Positions 24,658 to 38,032 of a DNA stretch of 64,000 bases are shown here, one piece after another (within the stretch, counting starts at the first letter, position 1; each line of letters starts with the position of its first letter). The notes beneath the pieces are model-generated. The model was given only the letters and a program-made list of their open reading frames with translations. It was not told the DNA's origin and ran no database searches. The translations under genes were made by a program, and so were the position numbers. This stretch comes from Scortum barcoo (Eukaryota > Chordata > Actinopteri > Centrarchiformes > Terapontidae): the NCBI GenBank assembly GCA_023238725.1, contig CM041538.1:15808880-15872879 (forward strand), read 5' to 3'.

Positions 24658-27362
24658 ACAGGGAGGCTGCCAGCTGGTACTTTATTTCTAATTATCCTGA
24701 TTATCTTTCACTCCTCCCTCCAATCCTTCACCTGTTTATTTAGGAATACACAACCCATCGTCTGTCACTTCTTCATCCTCCTTTTCCTCTTCTCCTTCCA
24801 TGTACTGTCTCTCTAATTACTCTTTTTTACTTATTACCTTTCCTCTCATTGATTTTCTATTTTCCCATGCCTCTTTCTTCCCTCTCTTTAGTGCCTACAT
24901 GTACACTACATTGCCAAAAGTACTGAGATACTTCTGTCCGCGTATATTTGTGCATTTCGGGGCTATTTTTCATGGTTTTGGCTGGGTACCTGAGCTCCAA
25001 TTAAGGAAAATCTTAATGCATCAGCACAGAATAATAGTGCGCTCTCAAATTCATGGCTAGTAAAAAGCATTTTTCCATCAAGGGTTTCCCAGTGATGAAC
25101 CAGTGTAAAATGCTCTGTCTATACATTCTTCCCAGTTTGCCGCTGAACAACTTGACTGGCGTGCACAGACCCCTAACCTCAAACTCATCCAACACCTTTG
25201 GGGATGAATTTGATCATGGACTGCGTACCACACCTTATCAAACCGTAGGTCACTGATGTTCTTGCAGCTGAATGTGAGCAGTCCCCACAGCCAGGTTCTA
25301 ACAACCTGTGGGAAGCCTTCACAGAGCAGGAAAAAGGCTTTTACGGCAGCATACTAAATGAGGTGTTGAACAAACACACAGCGGTGTAATATTCAGCTGT
25401 CCACACCTTATGTAGTGTATTGCTTCCACCATGCTGAGGTTATTAGTCTTTTGTTTTCCCTAGTTCCTCTTTGTTTTCATGGAACCGCTTAAGTTTAACA
25501 ATGACAGGCAAGCTCACACGCAACCTGTGAGATCAGCCCCCTCCCTGTTTATATCTTATGTGCACGTGTGGGCACAGGTGAGACTCTGAGAATAGTTCTT
25601 TTTGGTATTTCTGACCCATTTCCAAACTATTTCCAAAATAAAAAGAGAAAGTCTCATTATTTTCCACAGATGATAGAGGATAGACTGCATGAAAACTAGA
25701 ACCTAACTGGGAGGAAAACAAGTATTCTCAATTACAGCGATCCAGAGGCCTTAATTTGCCTCTGGAGCTTTTATTGGGGGAGATTGTGGCCTGTGATGCT
25801 GATAGGGTGAAGCAGACAGACCCTGAGCTGTCTGTTTCGGGGCTATTTCTTGAACTAATATATTACCACCTGGTTGTGTTTCTCTGTGGCTGCCATGAAA
25901 AGTGAGGATTGCAGGAATACATTAACACCTGGTAGTGTTTCATGGGACATGTCAGTGAAGTATGCACTGAGTGTGTGTGCGTGTCAGCGTGTGTGTAAGT
26001 GAGTCAGAGGGGCACTAGCATTACAGTAGATTAATGCTGTCATGGCCAAATAGTGCGTGCAAGTGTGTTTGTCTGCACATGGTGACCACAGGTCTGCAGG
26101 CCAGCTTGACTCATCAGAACTCCACTCACAGGAAGCAGTGATGGAGGGAGTTGCTAGCCAGATGTGAAGCTTTCAGCTAGCCGGAGATGGTGTGGAGGGG
26201 GTGAGGAAATGCACAAATGAGAGAGAGTAATGTTGTATATGTTGTATATGAGACTCACCCACACATCTGGAGCCATCTGTGCTGGAGATGTAGCCTCTTG
26301 GACAGGTGCAAACGTAGCTACCAGCGGTATTGGTGCATTCTCCTCCATCACACACACCGGCAATGGTGCTGCATTCGTCGATATCTAATCACACACACAC
26401 AGAGAAAGCATGCAGTGTCACCATAAACACTTCAGTTCATCACATCACGGGACACATCTGTCGAGTACGCTGCAAGCCAGCTCAAATATTTTCGATGGTC
26501 AGAATTTCTTTGTTTGGAGAGACGCAGTAGCACACTGCAGTAAAAGTTTATTGCACTTGAGCTCAAGATTTTCCCTGAGGAAAAACTGAGCAAACTAAAT
26601 CTGGATTACTTCACTTCTGATTTGTTTTAAAGGCTAAATAACCTGGGCTTGTGAGCCATGATATGTAAATGACAGGAACAATCCAACATTATACACTGTG
26701 AAGCTCAGTGGGAGAAGAACAGCAGCAGCACTAACCCCTGTGTGAGTCACAGTAGTCTTCCTTATTTTGATCAGATACCTAAAAGACGTGGACTGAAACC
26801 TTCAATGTTATGAGGCAGAACATATGTACACATACAGCTTGGCATTTGACTTGATAACTGGGTGAAGCTGTGTATGTATCCTTTAACTGTTGTTTTTTGA
26901 GCTGCCGTAACAGTGAAATTTTCCCACTGTGGGATCAATAAAAGACTTAATCTTATTCTTATTATATGTGCATCTAACTGTGGCATCTACAAGTGTTTGC
27001 AATCAACAGATGGTGGCTAAATTGAAAAAAAAGAATTACACACAAAAAAAAATTGTTAAAGTGACTTTATGTAAACGTGCCTTGGTTTGAGAGATGTGTA
27101 CGATGTCTGGGAGTAAACCTGTGCACGGTGCTTAGCAGGGCCCACCATGGTGTGGTGCATTTTATAATGGCATTAAGTTGCATTATTCAGTGAGAGGGGG
27201 GCTCATTGCTCCATGACGGGGGGAACCCAAAGTGAAGTTCCAGAAGGTATTGGGTTTTTATGATGTGTCACGTTTATTTATACGCATACGTAATTACTGC
27301 ACCACTGTGGGGCATAATTGCAGGCATACATTGGTCATTAGTGCAGAGTGGTGCGTGCCGTA

Positions 27363-27398
<36 letters not shown>

Positions 27399-27858
27399 CT
27401 TAGTTGGAAAACTGAAGGGGTGTGTTAGTGTTTGTCTTTCTAGGAGTGAAGGAGTGTGTGACTTACACCCATGTGTGTCTGCGCCTCAGTGTGGATGTGT
27501 GTAGCAACGCCTGCCGTGGGAAGCTAAGAGGCTGTTCTTCCCCTGCTGACTCCTGTCTGACAGCAGCGGCTGAAGGCCTAGGTGAGGCTGTAAAAACCCG
27601 GCCAAATAAACCTTGTGTCAGCAGCAGCAACAGCATGCCAGACATTACGCTCCACACAGACGTAGCGCTGTGGGACTGACTGTGTGTGTGAGGGAAATGT
27701 GTGTCACCTGGATAAATGTCTACAACCGAGCCATTAAATCTGCCATGTGTAACTGTGTGTGCATAACACTCAACTACACGTGACAAGCTTTAGATAAAGC
27801 ATGTGTGTCATTTAGCCTGTGTCCATTGTGTCATCTAATCTAAACTCTCATGTGTGTG

Positions 27859-27908
<50 letters not shown>

Positions 27909-30900
27909 TGAGTGCGTGAGTGTCAGAGCAAAAGGGAGGTGTGTAATGAGAAAATCTCCCAGATGCTGTAAGTGTTTCTTTGTTCAGCGCTAACAGCTGG
28001 TTTTAAGCCAAAGACTGTATTTATGGAAGGAAAATGGAAGGAGAAGCAGAAAAAGCACAAAGAGAAGGGGGAGGGGGGAAAAGTAGAGACTGTTAAGCGC
28101 AGTCTGAACTAAAAGTAGGCCATAAAACCAGGTGCCTTGTTGTGCCCAAAACGGTCAGACACCCATGACATCTTAACTGCAGTTCACCTTAACTGCTCCA
28201 AAACCTCACTAATTTCACTCTGAAAGCTTTAAGTGAGGCTCTTTGTGCATTAGCTTGAAGGGCATTTCAATAAAAAGCTTCCCCAGAGGACCTGCTCTGA
28301 TTGTTTGTTTCACTAAACATGGGTTTCCTGCCGATGCATGACTTGAGATACACGTCACAAATGTTCCTTTGTTTTTAAGAGCTTTACAAACACTGAACTC
28401 TTTCTCTTCTCGCTCTGTGTGGGTCAGGTGACGAAATCGGGGGATAAATCCTAAAATCGACAAATCAGCAGCAGGGTTGACATCAGTTTATTTATCAAGT
28501 AAATAAAACAGAAAGTAATGAGCATGCTCTCTGATATAGCACACTAATTAATGCAAAAGACCCTTTGGCCATTTGCTGACTTGAGTCATTTAAAAGTGGT
28601 TTTATCACGCAGGTTAATTAAATTTCAGACCATGTGTAGGCCTTTTGTTTACAGTTTTATATGTCAGTTGATACTTCACCATAATATTTAACTTTTGACC
28701 AAAGTTATAATGCACAATTTTCTGCTTCAGTTTAATGCTGACTAGATCTGCCTGCAAGTCAGTCAACAACCGCTTTTATTATTGAGAAATTGTTCACTTA
28801 AGTCATCAAAGAAAATAGTTTCTGCTTTTGTCTGGTGTATATAGTTGTTTTTCTCTAAAAAATAAGAATTCACCATCAATTTTTTTTTTAACTGAAAAAC
28901 ACATTTTTTACTTTTTCTGACACTTTACTGAGTAAATGTATTCATTTGAAAGTAACTGAGAGATTAACTGAGGATTAAAATAATCGTAACTTGCAGCTCT
29001 AGTCCTGTTGGTGACCATGACGCAGAAGAAACTAAAGCTAAGACTAGATGTACAGTGGTGGAAAGAGACAGAGTGTGTGTAATCTATGATGTAAATCTCT
29101 CACTCCGGAGTAACCCTCAAAGTCTCTAAGAAGCTGTTTTCTCTCTTTTTATCGGGGAGAGTCACCACATAATCATCAGTAGCCACTTTTGTTCAATATA
29201 GCGAAGTACTGTAACTAGAAACATTTGGTGAAGGAGGAGGTAGAAAGGTTGCAGGGCTTTATAATCCCGAGGTAATGCTGTGTTTCCACCTCGTCTGAAA
29301 GGGTCCTTGAATTGCATATAACTACTCAGCCCTCTCCATGCTGTGTGGTACCAGCTTGAATACAGTATCCACACCCAAAATCTCTTTGAGTGGAGATCAG
29401 CATCTCCCTGTTCACCCAAAACCACAATTGAAAAAGGGACTGTGGTGAATTTAGTGAAGTCATCCTCCCTATTTCCTCCTTCATTCACTGCAACATAAAT
29501 CACTTTTTGCGTGTCATGGAAATTGCTTCTCATGAATCCAAAAGGTGGAGCCGCTGCTTTTCACAGATATAAATGTTCTTCCTGTATCTGGTGCAGTCTG
29601 GTGCTACGAGTTAATAAAAGGAGAATTTGGGTAATAATTCAGAGACTGATGCACTAGCCACTAGCAATAGCTAGTTCGGCCTTGGTCCTGTGCAGTAGAA
29701 TAGATGTCATCTGGCTGGAACAGTTTAAGAGCTTTCTGTAATCCTCCCTAAAGACTAAGAACACATCGGCTTCAGTCCAAGAGACACAACCCCTGCCTGG
29801 CTAACTATCAGACTGTTTAGCCTGGGCATTGTTTGAATTCCACCCAATCAACACATTGTAACGTGAATCCACTCTGCGTGTGCACGCTCGTGTTTCCAGG
29901 TGTGTGTGTGTGTTTCTGTGCACATATCCAGACTTATTTAACTCTGGACATGTCATCACTTTTTAAAATGCCTATAGAGATTTGTGAACTGATCCCGGTA
30001 AACCTGCAGTTATCATGAAGCACAGCGTCCATGATTCACCCTCATCTCGAGAAAAATCTAATTTAAGTTCCATTGAATTCTTTTGGATTGATGAAACGTT
30101 AACATCCCAAAGTACTCTGTGTTTAGGTGAAGTTGATATATCTTGCAATGCTTTGCCAATTATTGCATTTTTAAAAAAATCACCTTTTAGTTATTAGGTG
30201 TTATCTCAGAATCTTCTTTGCTTCATATCAGTGTCATTTTTTTGGATCTGACTTAAAAATTTTGAAATAAGCCATGTAACTGAAATAAAATTGTGTACAG
30301 GCGAAATGATGAATTATTTTAAAAAATTGTGATCAGATTGTAGTTAGCCCTGAGGAATATGCGTACAGTTGCACTCACTGCTCACTGATTCTTACAGAGA
30401 AACGTCCTCATTTCTATTTTTCTCCTCTATAAAGACGTTAGAGTACCAGCTACAGCTCAGCAACACTGAAGCCAGCAGGAAATCACTGTCTTACTCAAGG
30501 ACACTTCAGCAAGACAGCGGGAACTTGTCTCCCTGCTTACTTCAACTCCCTTCTGCCTCTTTCTTGTAAGAAATGTTTTTGAAACCCAGCTCACACCGGG
30601 CTGCTTTATCTGCCACATTAATATTTCTCCTATCACTCATCGTCTAGCAATTTAGACAATAATAATGGCAGCACATTAAACATGCCTGCAGGTCTGTTTA
30701 TTTACCAGGGTCACTCATATCTGATGGCCATGCATCTTTTATACAGTGACTATAATACCTTTGATCTTCATTATGAAGGGTTTTTTTTTCTTTGAGTTTC
30801 ATTCACTGCTCTGACTCACCTTCACATTTGTGGCTGGTTTCACTCTGACGGTGGCCGGCGGGACATTTACACTCATAGGATCCCACCGTGTTGATGCAAT

Positions 30901-33900
30901 TACCTCCGGCACAGAGACCGGGCACTGCCTGGCACTCATCCACATCTAAGAGAGGGAAGGAAAGACACAGAAACTGGTGAAAAGAGGTCGATGAAAACAA
31001 ATGTTCTAATGAGTACAGGCGTCTACAGATCATTGGTTTAAGAGATGCAGCATCCTATGTTTGTAATACACCAAAAATCACAAAAAAGAAAACAGATTAA
31101 CTTCACGCAATGTGCATTAAAAAAAAATCAAGTTTATAGCGGTTACTATGGTTCAAAGCATGTTTTAGAGCACACTTTCTGATGCTGAAACACTTTCTGA
31201 TCCTGAAACACACTTCGTTTTTCTATTCGACTGTTTTGCGGGGGGAATGAGGTAAAAATGAGCAGGAACTTGGCACTGGCTGTGATGTCTAAGACCACTT
31301 CCAGCTCTTGTTTTCGCAGGAAATAGCTTTTTAAATGTACGTTTTTACCAGCATTCAAAGTGAGTCACTTTTACCAGTATTGGGGATTTGTCAGTGGGTG
31401 GGTTCCTGTAAGAATCAGTGGATACCCTGGAATATACACACAGTCATAGTGGATTTATGTTCTTCAAGAAAACAGCTCTAATAATTAGAATACATTCAAC
31501 CTATTCTTCTTTTCAAGACAGGCTGAAAATACTGTGTAATGTGGAGAAACTCTCCATGCCAAAGGCTGAGAGAGAAAAGGGAAAAAAACATTTAGTGGCC
31601 AACATCCTGATGTGGAGCCTGGAGTGCAATCCTTACATTTGAATTCATGGTCAGGTGTGCTTTGTACTGCTGCCAGCAAGACGTTGCTCTAGGCTTTCTG
31701 GCGATTAGGTGTCTTTGGTTTGTGTGTGAGAGAGAAAGAGAGCAGAGAGTTATAGGGAGCAGGGAGAAAAAACATAAACAGAGATTCTGAGAGAGAAGGA
31801 ACAGACAGATAGTGAAAAGGCAAGTAAGGGAGGAGGTTTGTGAGTCACAGAGAGATGAGTGATTGACTCACACTGGCAAACTTCTAACATATGAGCAGCC
31901 TGGCAGCCGTGTCCAAAAGGCAGGAAGTTGTGAAGCTCAGTACAAACCAGTGACTGATCCCAGATGTAATACCTTTCGTCTTACCCTCATAAACAATGTA
32001 TATAGATTTATGGATATAGCAGGGAAGATTGCGGTATTGCTATGTCTTATGTAAGACACAGATATAGACATACATCCCTTTAATATGTTTTATCACATCT
32101 ATCTATTTGTCAGACATATGTACATTTTTTTACCTTTGTAGCTTCCTCATAGTGCTGCATTTGTTATAGTTGTCAATTTTGAAATACATAACATTATCAA
32201 CCAATATAGTTTGTAAAAAGTTAAGGGTAAACTGATTTAGTTCAACTTTTGAGAAAGCGCTTTAAAAAGGCTGTATGTATTATACTGAAATGTTTCAGTT
32301 ATGTTGTCTGTCTAACTGAATTTACATACTCTTTCAGTATGAAGCACAAATATACAGGGCCTCAAATAAGCATCCAGGAGCAGTTGATGAAAAGGTTAAC
32401 GCTGCTTTGGACAGGTCTTTGCCTTCGCTGTAACTGTAACTAACTAAAATTACTGGCTTGTGTAATTTAATTCCAAAGTAAGGACCAACATTGGATTGTG
32501 CTACTTTATCTGCATAAACACAACTGGGCCACTCCACCCAATTCTGCGCAAGTGGCTTTGGTGCAATGAAACAAACTACTAAACAGGTGCTTACACACAA
32601 ACATGAAACTGCTGCTGACAGAAATGAATAGCAATGTGTTTACCACTAGCGTTGTGCCTTGAGATAACCCAACATCTAACGTGATAACTGAGTGGACATT
32701 TTGTTTGTTTGAGACGTGGCCACAGGGTTTTTAAATGCACCCCATCAACGTACAAATTATAAAGCCATGTTTGTCCTTAAAAACATGACCTTGAACTAGG
32801 CCACTGACAATTAAAACCAATAAAGTCTAACAAGTCTGGGTATAAGCCTACAATGTGTAACTTTCTATGATAGATGTACAACACCTGATTTTAATTCAAT
32901 CCCGAATTTCCCAGTATAAATACATGAACTTAATGGTCTGAGCTCCGATACCGTTGACAACCAGATGCTATGAGTATAAAAATACCTCAGACAAAAACAT
33001 AGCCTCCCTCTGCGTTGGCTTCAGATAGACATCAATCATCACACTCTGCCCAGGGTGGTGCTGGGTGTGTTCATGTGAGAGGAGCTCAACTGAGACCGTG
33101 GCTGGGCTCATTTAACAAGGGACACAACCTCCACATGTGTCATATATTGATGCAGTCTTATTGCTTAGTCTGGTCAGGGCTATAGGTTATTAGAGAGGCA
33201 TGCAGAGGGAGCCTGGTCTGGTCTGAGGGGGGGTTCTGAGACAAAAGCAGCAGAAATGTTGACGAAAGAGGGTCACTCTCAGTTCACATTTCCCTCAGTT
33301 TCTCTCTTACAATCACTCTAGCTCACTCTTTTGGGCCCATTTAGCCCCAGAGGGGCTATATCTCTGTTAAAAAAAGGTTACATGTTATTTTTCATGACTG
33401 AATACTGTGTATAGAATGAACGCTTTAACTAGTTTTGCTTTGCCAAATGCATTAATATTCTGCTCTCAGTCTCATATCATGTGTTGACAAGACATACAGT
33501 ATATGCAACATATGTGAGGTTAAGTTTACATTTGACTTAAGGAGGACTGATGTGGCAGCTGTGAACTGCTGATAATCACAGAGATATTGACACATAAATA
33601 AGAAAAAAAAACCCTAAAGGTGTTTACTGTTTGCATTTTTTGTCGACTACACAGGAACACAGGAGACGCATGTAAGCAGTTTCTGTTGAACGAAACCTTA
33701 ACAGGGAAAATATAAGCTAGTATCCGGCCCACTGTGTACATGTAAACACCCCCGGTGGTGTTAACACTAGCTCGAGGATGTTGTGAGCAGGAATCGCTTC
33801 TCAGATGACGATGATGGATAAAGTAGCGGTTGGTAGTGTTTATTGTGGTGATCGTGTGTGGCTACGAGCGTGTGTGTTCAAGTGGATAAAAAGAGGGTCG

Positions 33901-36900
33901 GCCAGGTGTGTGTACAAGAAAGAGAGAGAGTTTTCCATGTGCTCTGACCTTGGCAGGCTCCAGTACGGATGTTGGGGATGAAGCCTCGCCTGCAGGGGTG
34001 CGGCTGCGCGGGGCACTGCTCACAGGGGTGGCCCCATGCTCGACCGATGGTGGCGCAGCAGAGTGTTTTGGTGCAGACAATTCCACTAAGCTGGCCCTGG
34101 CACATCTGGTTGTTCACCTGGGTGAAACATGGCCCAGTCCTGTAGTCTGTGGATGGAAAGAGGCAAGGATCCATTGTTAGTTAAGGAGTGATTTAACACT
34201 TGATTGATCAAATGATAAAACAGTGATTCATTTCCTCAAACACATCTGGTGCAGCATTAAATGAAACCAGATTCCGCACATAGATGAGGAATTGCTTCTT
34301 TACAGAGACGGCATAGTTCCTGTAATATCTTACCAACTGAGCCAGTGGTCTTTTCTGTCTTAATTTCACTTAAACAACAAAAGGAGGAATGGATGTGGAA
34401 ACAAGTTGGCACAGGATGAGACAGTGATTTTTAAGGAGATGACTCACTGGTCCTTTAAACACGTCCTCACAGTTTAATTGTTTCAAGTGTTCAGTCTTTG
34501 GATCAACAGTCGGCTTACAAAGAGGAGCATTTACAAGTAGCAGGTTTTTACCAGGACTTAAGAAGAACAATATGAGAGTTGGTAGCAACAAAACGGACGT
34601 GAACGTGATTTCAGGCATTTTCTTATTAAACCTGCCCAGATTAAACACACAGGCATTGTTTCTTTTAGCACGAACTTAGCAATAGGATTGGAATGACTGC
34701 CATGTATTAAGTCTCTGCGATAATAACCGTTAACCCGTTGGATTGAAAACTGAAGCACATTCCTGTACCTTAACTAGGAGTTGGTGGTGGGCTGAACAGT
34801 GGTGGTTTCTGTTTCCATCGATACGACAGTATTACCAGCTAATGGCAGTGTGGTTGTCAATAACAACCACCCATTGATAACGATCTAACCTAAAAATGAA
34901 TGTGACATTTTAATGCGTTCGTACGTCATCTTGGGAACAATGCACTTTTGTGTGTCTTTGCAAAAACAGACACAATCACAGCAACAAAAAAGTAACATAA
35001 AAGTCTCATAGAAGTCAGTAAGACCTGTTAAAATTGTGCGTCATATCTTTTGGGACAGGATGATAACAATACACAGTCATTCAAACAGATGTTGCAGGCA
35101 AACACATTAAGAGAACAAAACGTCCCTGTCTTCAGTGATCACCTTTGCCTCCTTGCTGTGCTGCCGTTGGACGGTGAAACCGTGGCATAATCTTGTTAAA
35201 TGCACTTTACAAATCAGGCACAATGACCTCAAGCTGAAACCATTTCAGCAATACGGTGTTCGTCTTTTCAATCACTTACAGCCTAATGATGGCTTCCCTT
35301 GTGGGAAAAACCCTTATTAAGTTCTCTACAGTGGCGCCAATGTTAATATAGCCTTCATTAAAAAAAGTCAATTGTTAAGATTGTCGCAGTGGAGATGAAA
35401 GACAAACTGCATTGTTGGCTAGCCAAGGCTGTGACAGTGAGATGTGGAGAAAGAAAGCGGGCTGCTCTGCTCTGAAGGAGAGAATGAGATGGAAAGATAG
35501 GAATCAGTGGCGGTGTCTGCTGGGAGTCCTTCTTTAAACTTATTGGTTCCTTGTGCTACATGAAAGGGGATCACAGAGAATGGGGCAAAGAGTAGGAGAC
35601 ACAGAGAGAAAAAAAGAGACAGAGGAAAATAAAGTAGGTCAAACTGAGCATGCAGAGTGCAGGTTAGGGCTCACGCCAGCTCTCCCTCTCATCCATCTGT
35701 CTTTATTTCTCTTTGCCCACTTTAGGTCTTCCTGTCTGTCTGTCTCCTGCTCTCTCCGCGCATGCCTATCAGCCACTATTTGATCTTCCATCTCCATGTG
35801 GCCTGGTTGGCACGGTGGAGAGGTGATACAAAAAATGTGCACAAATACAGACAGAACCAAAATACTTGCCTGCATGCTCCGCTACAAATTTACATTTTAT
35901 TCATGACAAAGCTTAAGGACTATGCCATTGCTTTATATTTTTATTATTGTCAGAAAATCCCACGAAAAGATCCAAACTAACAATACTGTAAACTACAGTG
36001 CCGACTTTCATGGTAATGAAGGATGTCAGCCAGTTCATCAATGCGGCTCGTTGATGTGTTTTTAATAGTTTTAGTCAAGACAGTTCGTCTTGTTTTTTCT
36101 GGGACTGTTTAAATGGGCAATGAAGAAAAAGAAAGAAAGAACTCCTTTGGAATACCAAAGGAGAAAAAAATAAAGTTGCTTCCAACCCTTCAGTCTTTGA
36201 AGAAAAAAACCATCATGGTCCCCTCTTAGAGGAGACTGGACTCTCCCACACTCTGATCATCCAGCAACACTAGACAGTCGCAACACAGCAGCCAAGTTCA
36301 ACAGTGTATGCATGTGTGCTAAATCAAATATGTATGCAAACGCATGCTTTCTCACACACTTCTCTCTTGCTTACACGCGCATGTATACACAAGAATGCAC
36401 ATACTTGTCTGAGTAAACACACACGCCTGAAGGAAAACATGGCATCTGTCGGAGCTGCAACGTAGAGCCAAACAAAAGACTGGAGCAGCAATCACAGCTT
36501 TCTTTAAAAGCAGTGAGGAAAGGCGGTCTATCCCACTGCGTCCCAATCAACGCGTGAGCTCCGTACACTCGGGCTCTTGTTTCTCTTGTTCATAAATGTG
36601 TGTGCGACGTGCATGGTATGCTACGCTTTTAAATTTAGTGGACACACGCAAGCATTGGCGCAGGCAGGTTAGTACAAGGGAGTGATCCAACATCCTGACT
36701 CTGTCCTGCTGACAACATTCGGAAGTAATTCTGTCTAATTAGTGTTCAAATTGCTCAATAGGTCACGTTCTAGAAAGCATTCACTCTCAGATCCTCTCTC
36801 CTGTCTATCCTCTGTCCACCCCTTACCCTTAAATCCACTGTAAGTGGCTTCTGTCTCACATCCAAATGTCTCCGGTTTCATTCATAACCACTGCGTTGCG

Positions 36901-37617
36901 ATTCATAAAGTACCTCTCCCCCCATAATGATCCTTTGTCCACTTAGTGTTAGACTTAATGGAGTCATCTCGTTCTTACAAGTTTATAATGCTTTTATTTT
37001 ATAAAATCATTAATTTATACATCAGCACTTCTATTAAAAGTTTTCCATCACATAGGCCAGTTGTAACCAGCACAGAGTTTGTGTAAAGCCACACATGCTC
37101 TTATGACCTTTCACCTAGATTAGTTAATGGGGTCCGACTCTTCACATATGCTGATGTTTTTTGTGGTGACGCCAACCACGTGAGAATCTGGTACTGCAAA
37201 AAAAAAAAAGACAATAAAATATAGAAAATAAAAGGCCGAGGTAAAACTATTTAATCCTGTCTGGAACTCAAAACCTTCTGGGAAAAGGTTTTTCCCATCA
37301 ATACTGTCAAGCTGTAGGATGGGACGGGGCATTGACCTGAACACTCGAAGATGGGGGCAGAGACAGATAAATGGCACAAGAGAAGAGGAAAAATCCAATT
37401 TCAGATTCATTAATAACTACTGAAGTATTTATAAAACTCCCAGGAGAGGAGGTCTGGAAAGATAAGACACTTGAAATATGACTTGATCACACAGAAATGA
37501 AGCTACCATCATTTATACATACTTTCCTATGACAATAGGTCAATGAGTCAAAGGAATAAAGAGAAGAAATATGTATGTACACATTTGCCTCTGGGTGTGC
37601 GCGTATTTGTGTGTGTA

Positions 37618-37649
<32 letters not shown>

Positions 37650-37987
37650 CACATGCATGTGTGTGTGTGGAGGGTGTGCGTGTGTGTGTGCCTGTGTGTG
37701 TGTGTAAGCATGCATGTGTTTTTAAACCAGATGCCCCTCTAGACTTTATACAGCTGGTAGATTTACTCTGAGCCTAAACGTCATGCTGTTCCTCACCTGT
37801 TGAGAAATGCAAAAATGTTCTAATTATCCTCTGTGTCTGTGTGTGCGCGCGTGTGTGTGTGTGCATGTTTGTCTGGTGTGTGCAGACTGAGTACATGTCT
37901 GGCCGGTCTTGTGGAATTTCTGATTGCATCGCATTGTTTGTGTCCGAGCGTCCTTCTGCTGATGCTGATATAAATAAATGATTCAAA

Positions 37988-38032
<45 letters not shown>

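Larger units (their letters stand above)
26385..30819 (-). other. fbn2 intron between cbEGF1 and cbEGF2 exons
   Basis: 4.4 kb with a LINE-tail-like fragment (26905-26962), two long GT microsatellites and a decayed teleost repeat (about 28730-29005). No exon-like sequence. Confidence 0.65.
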
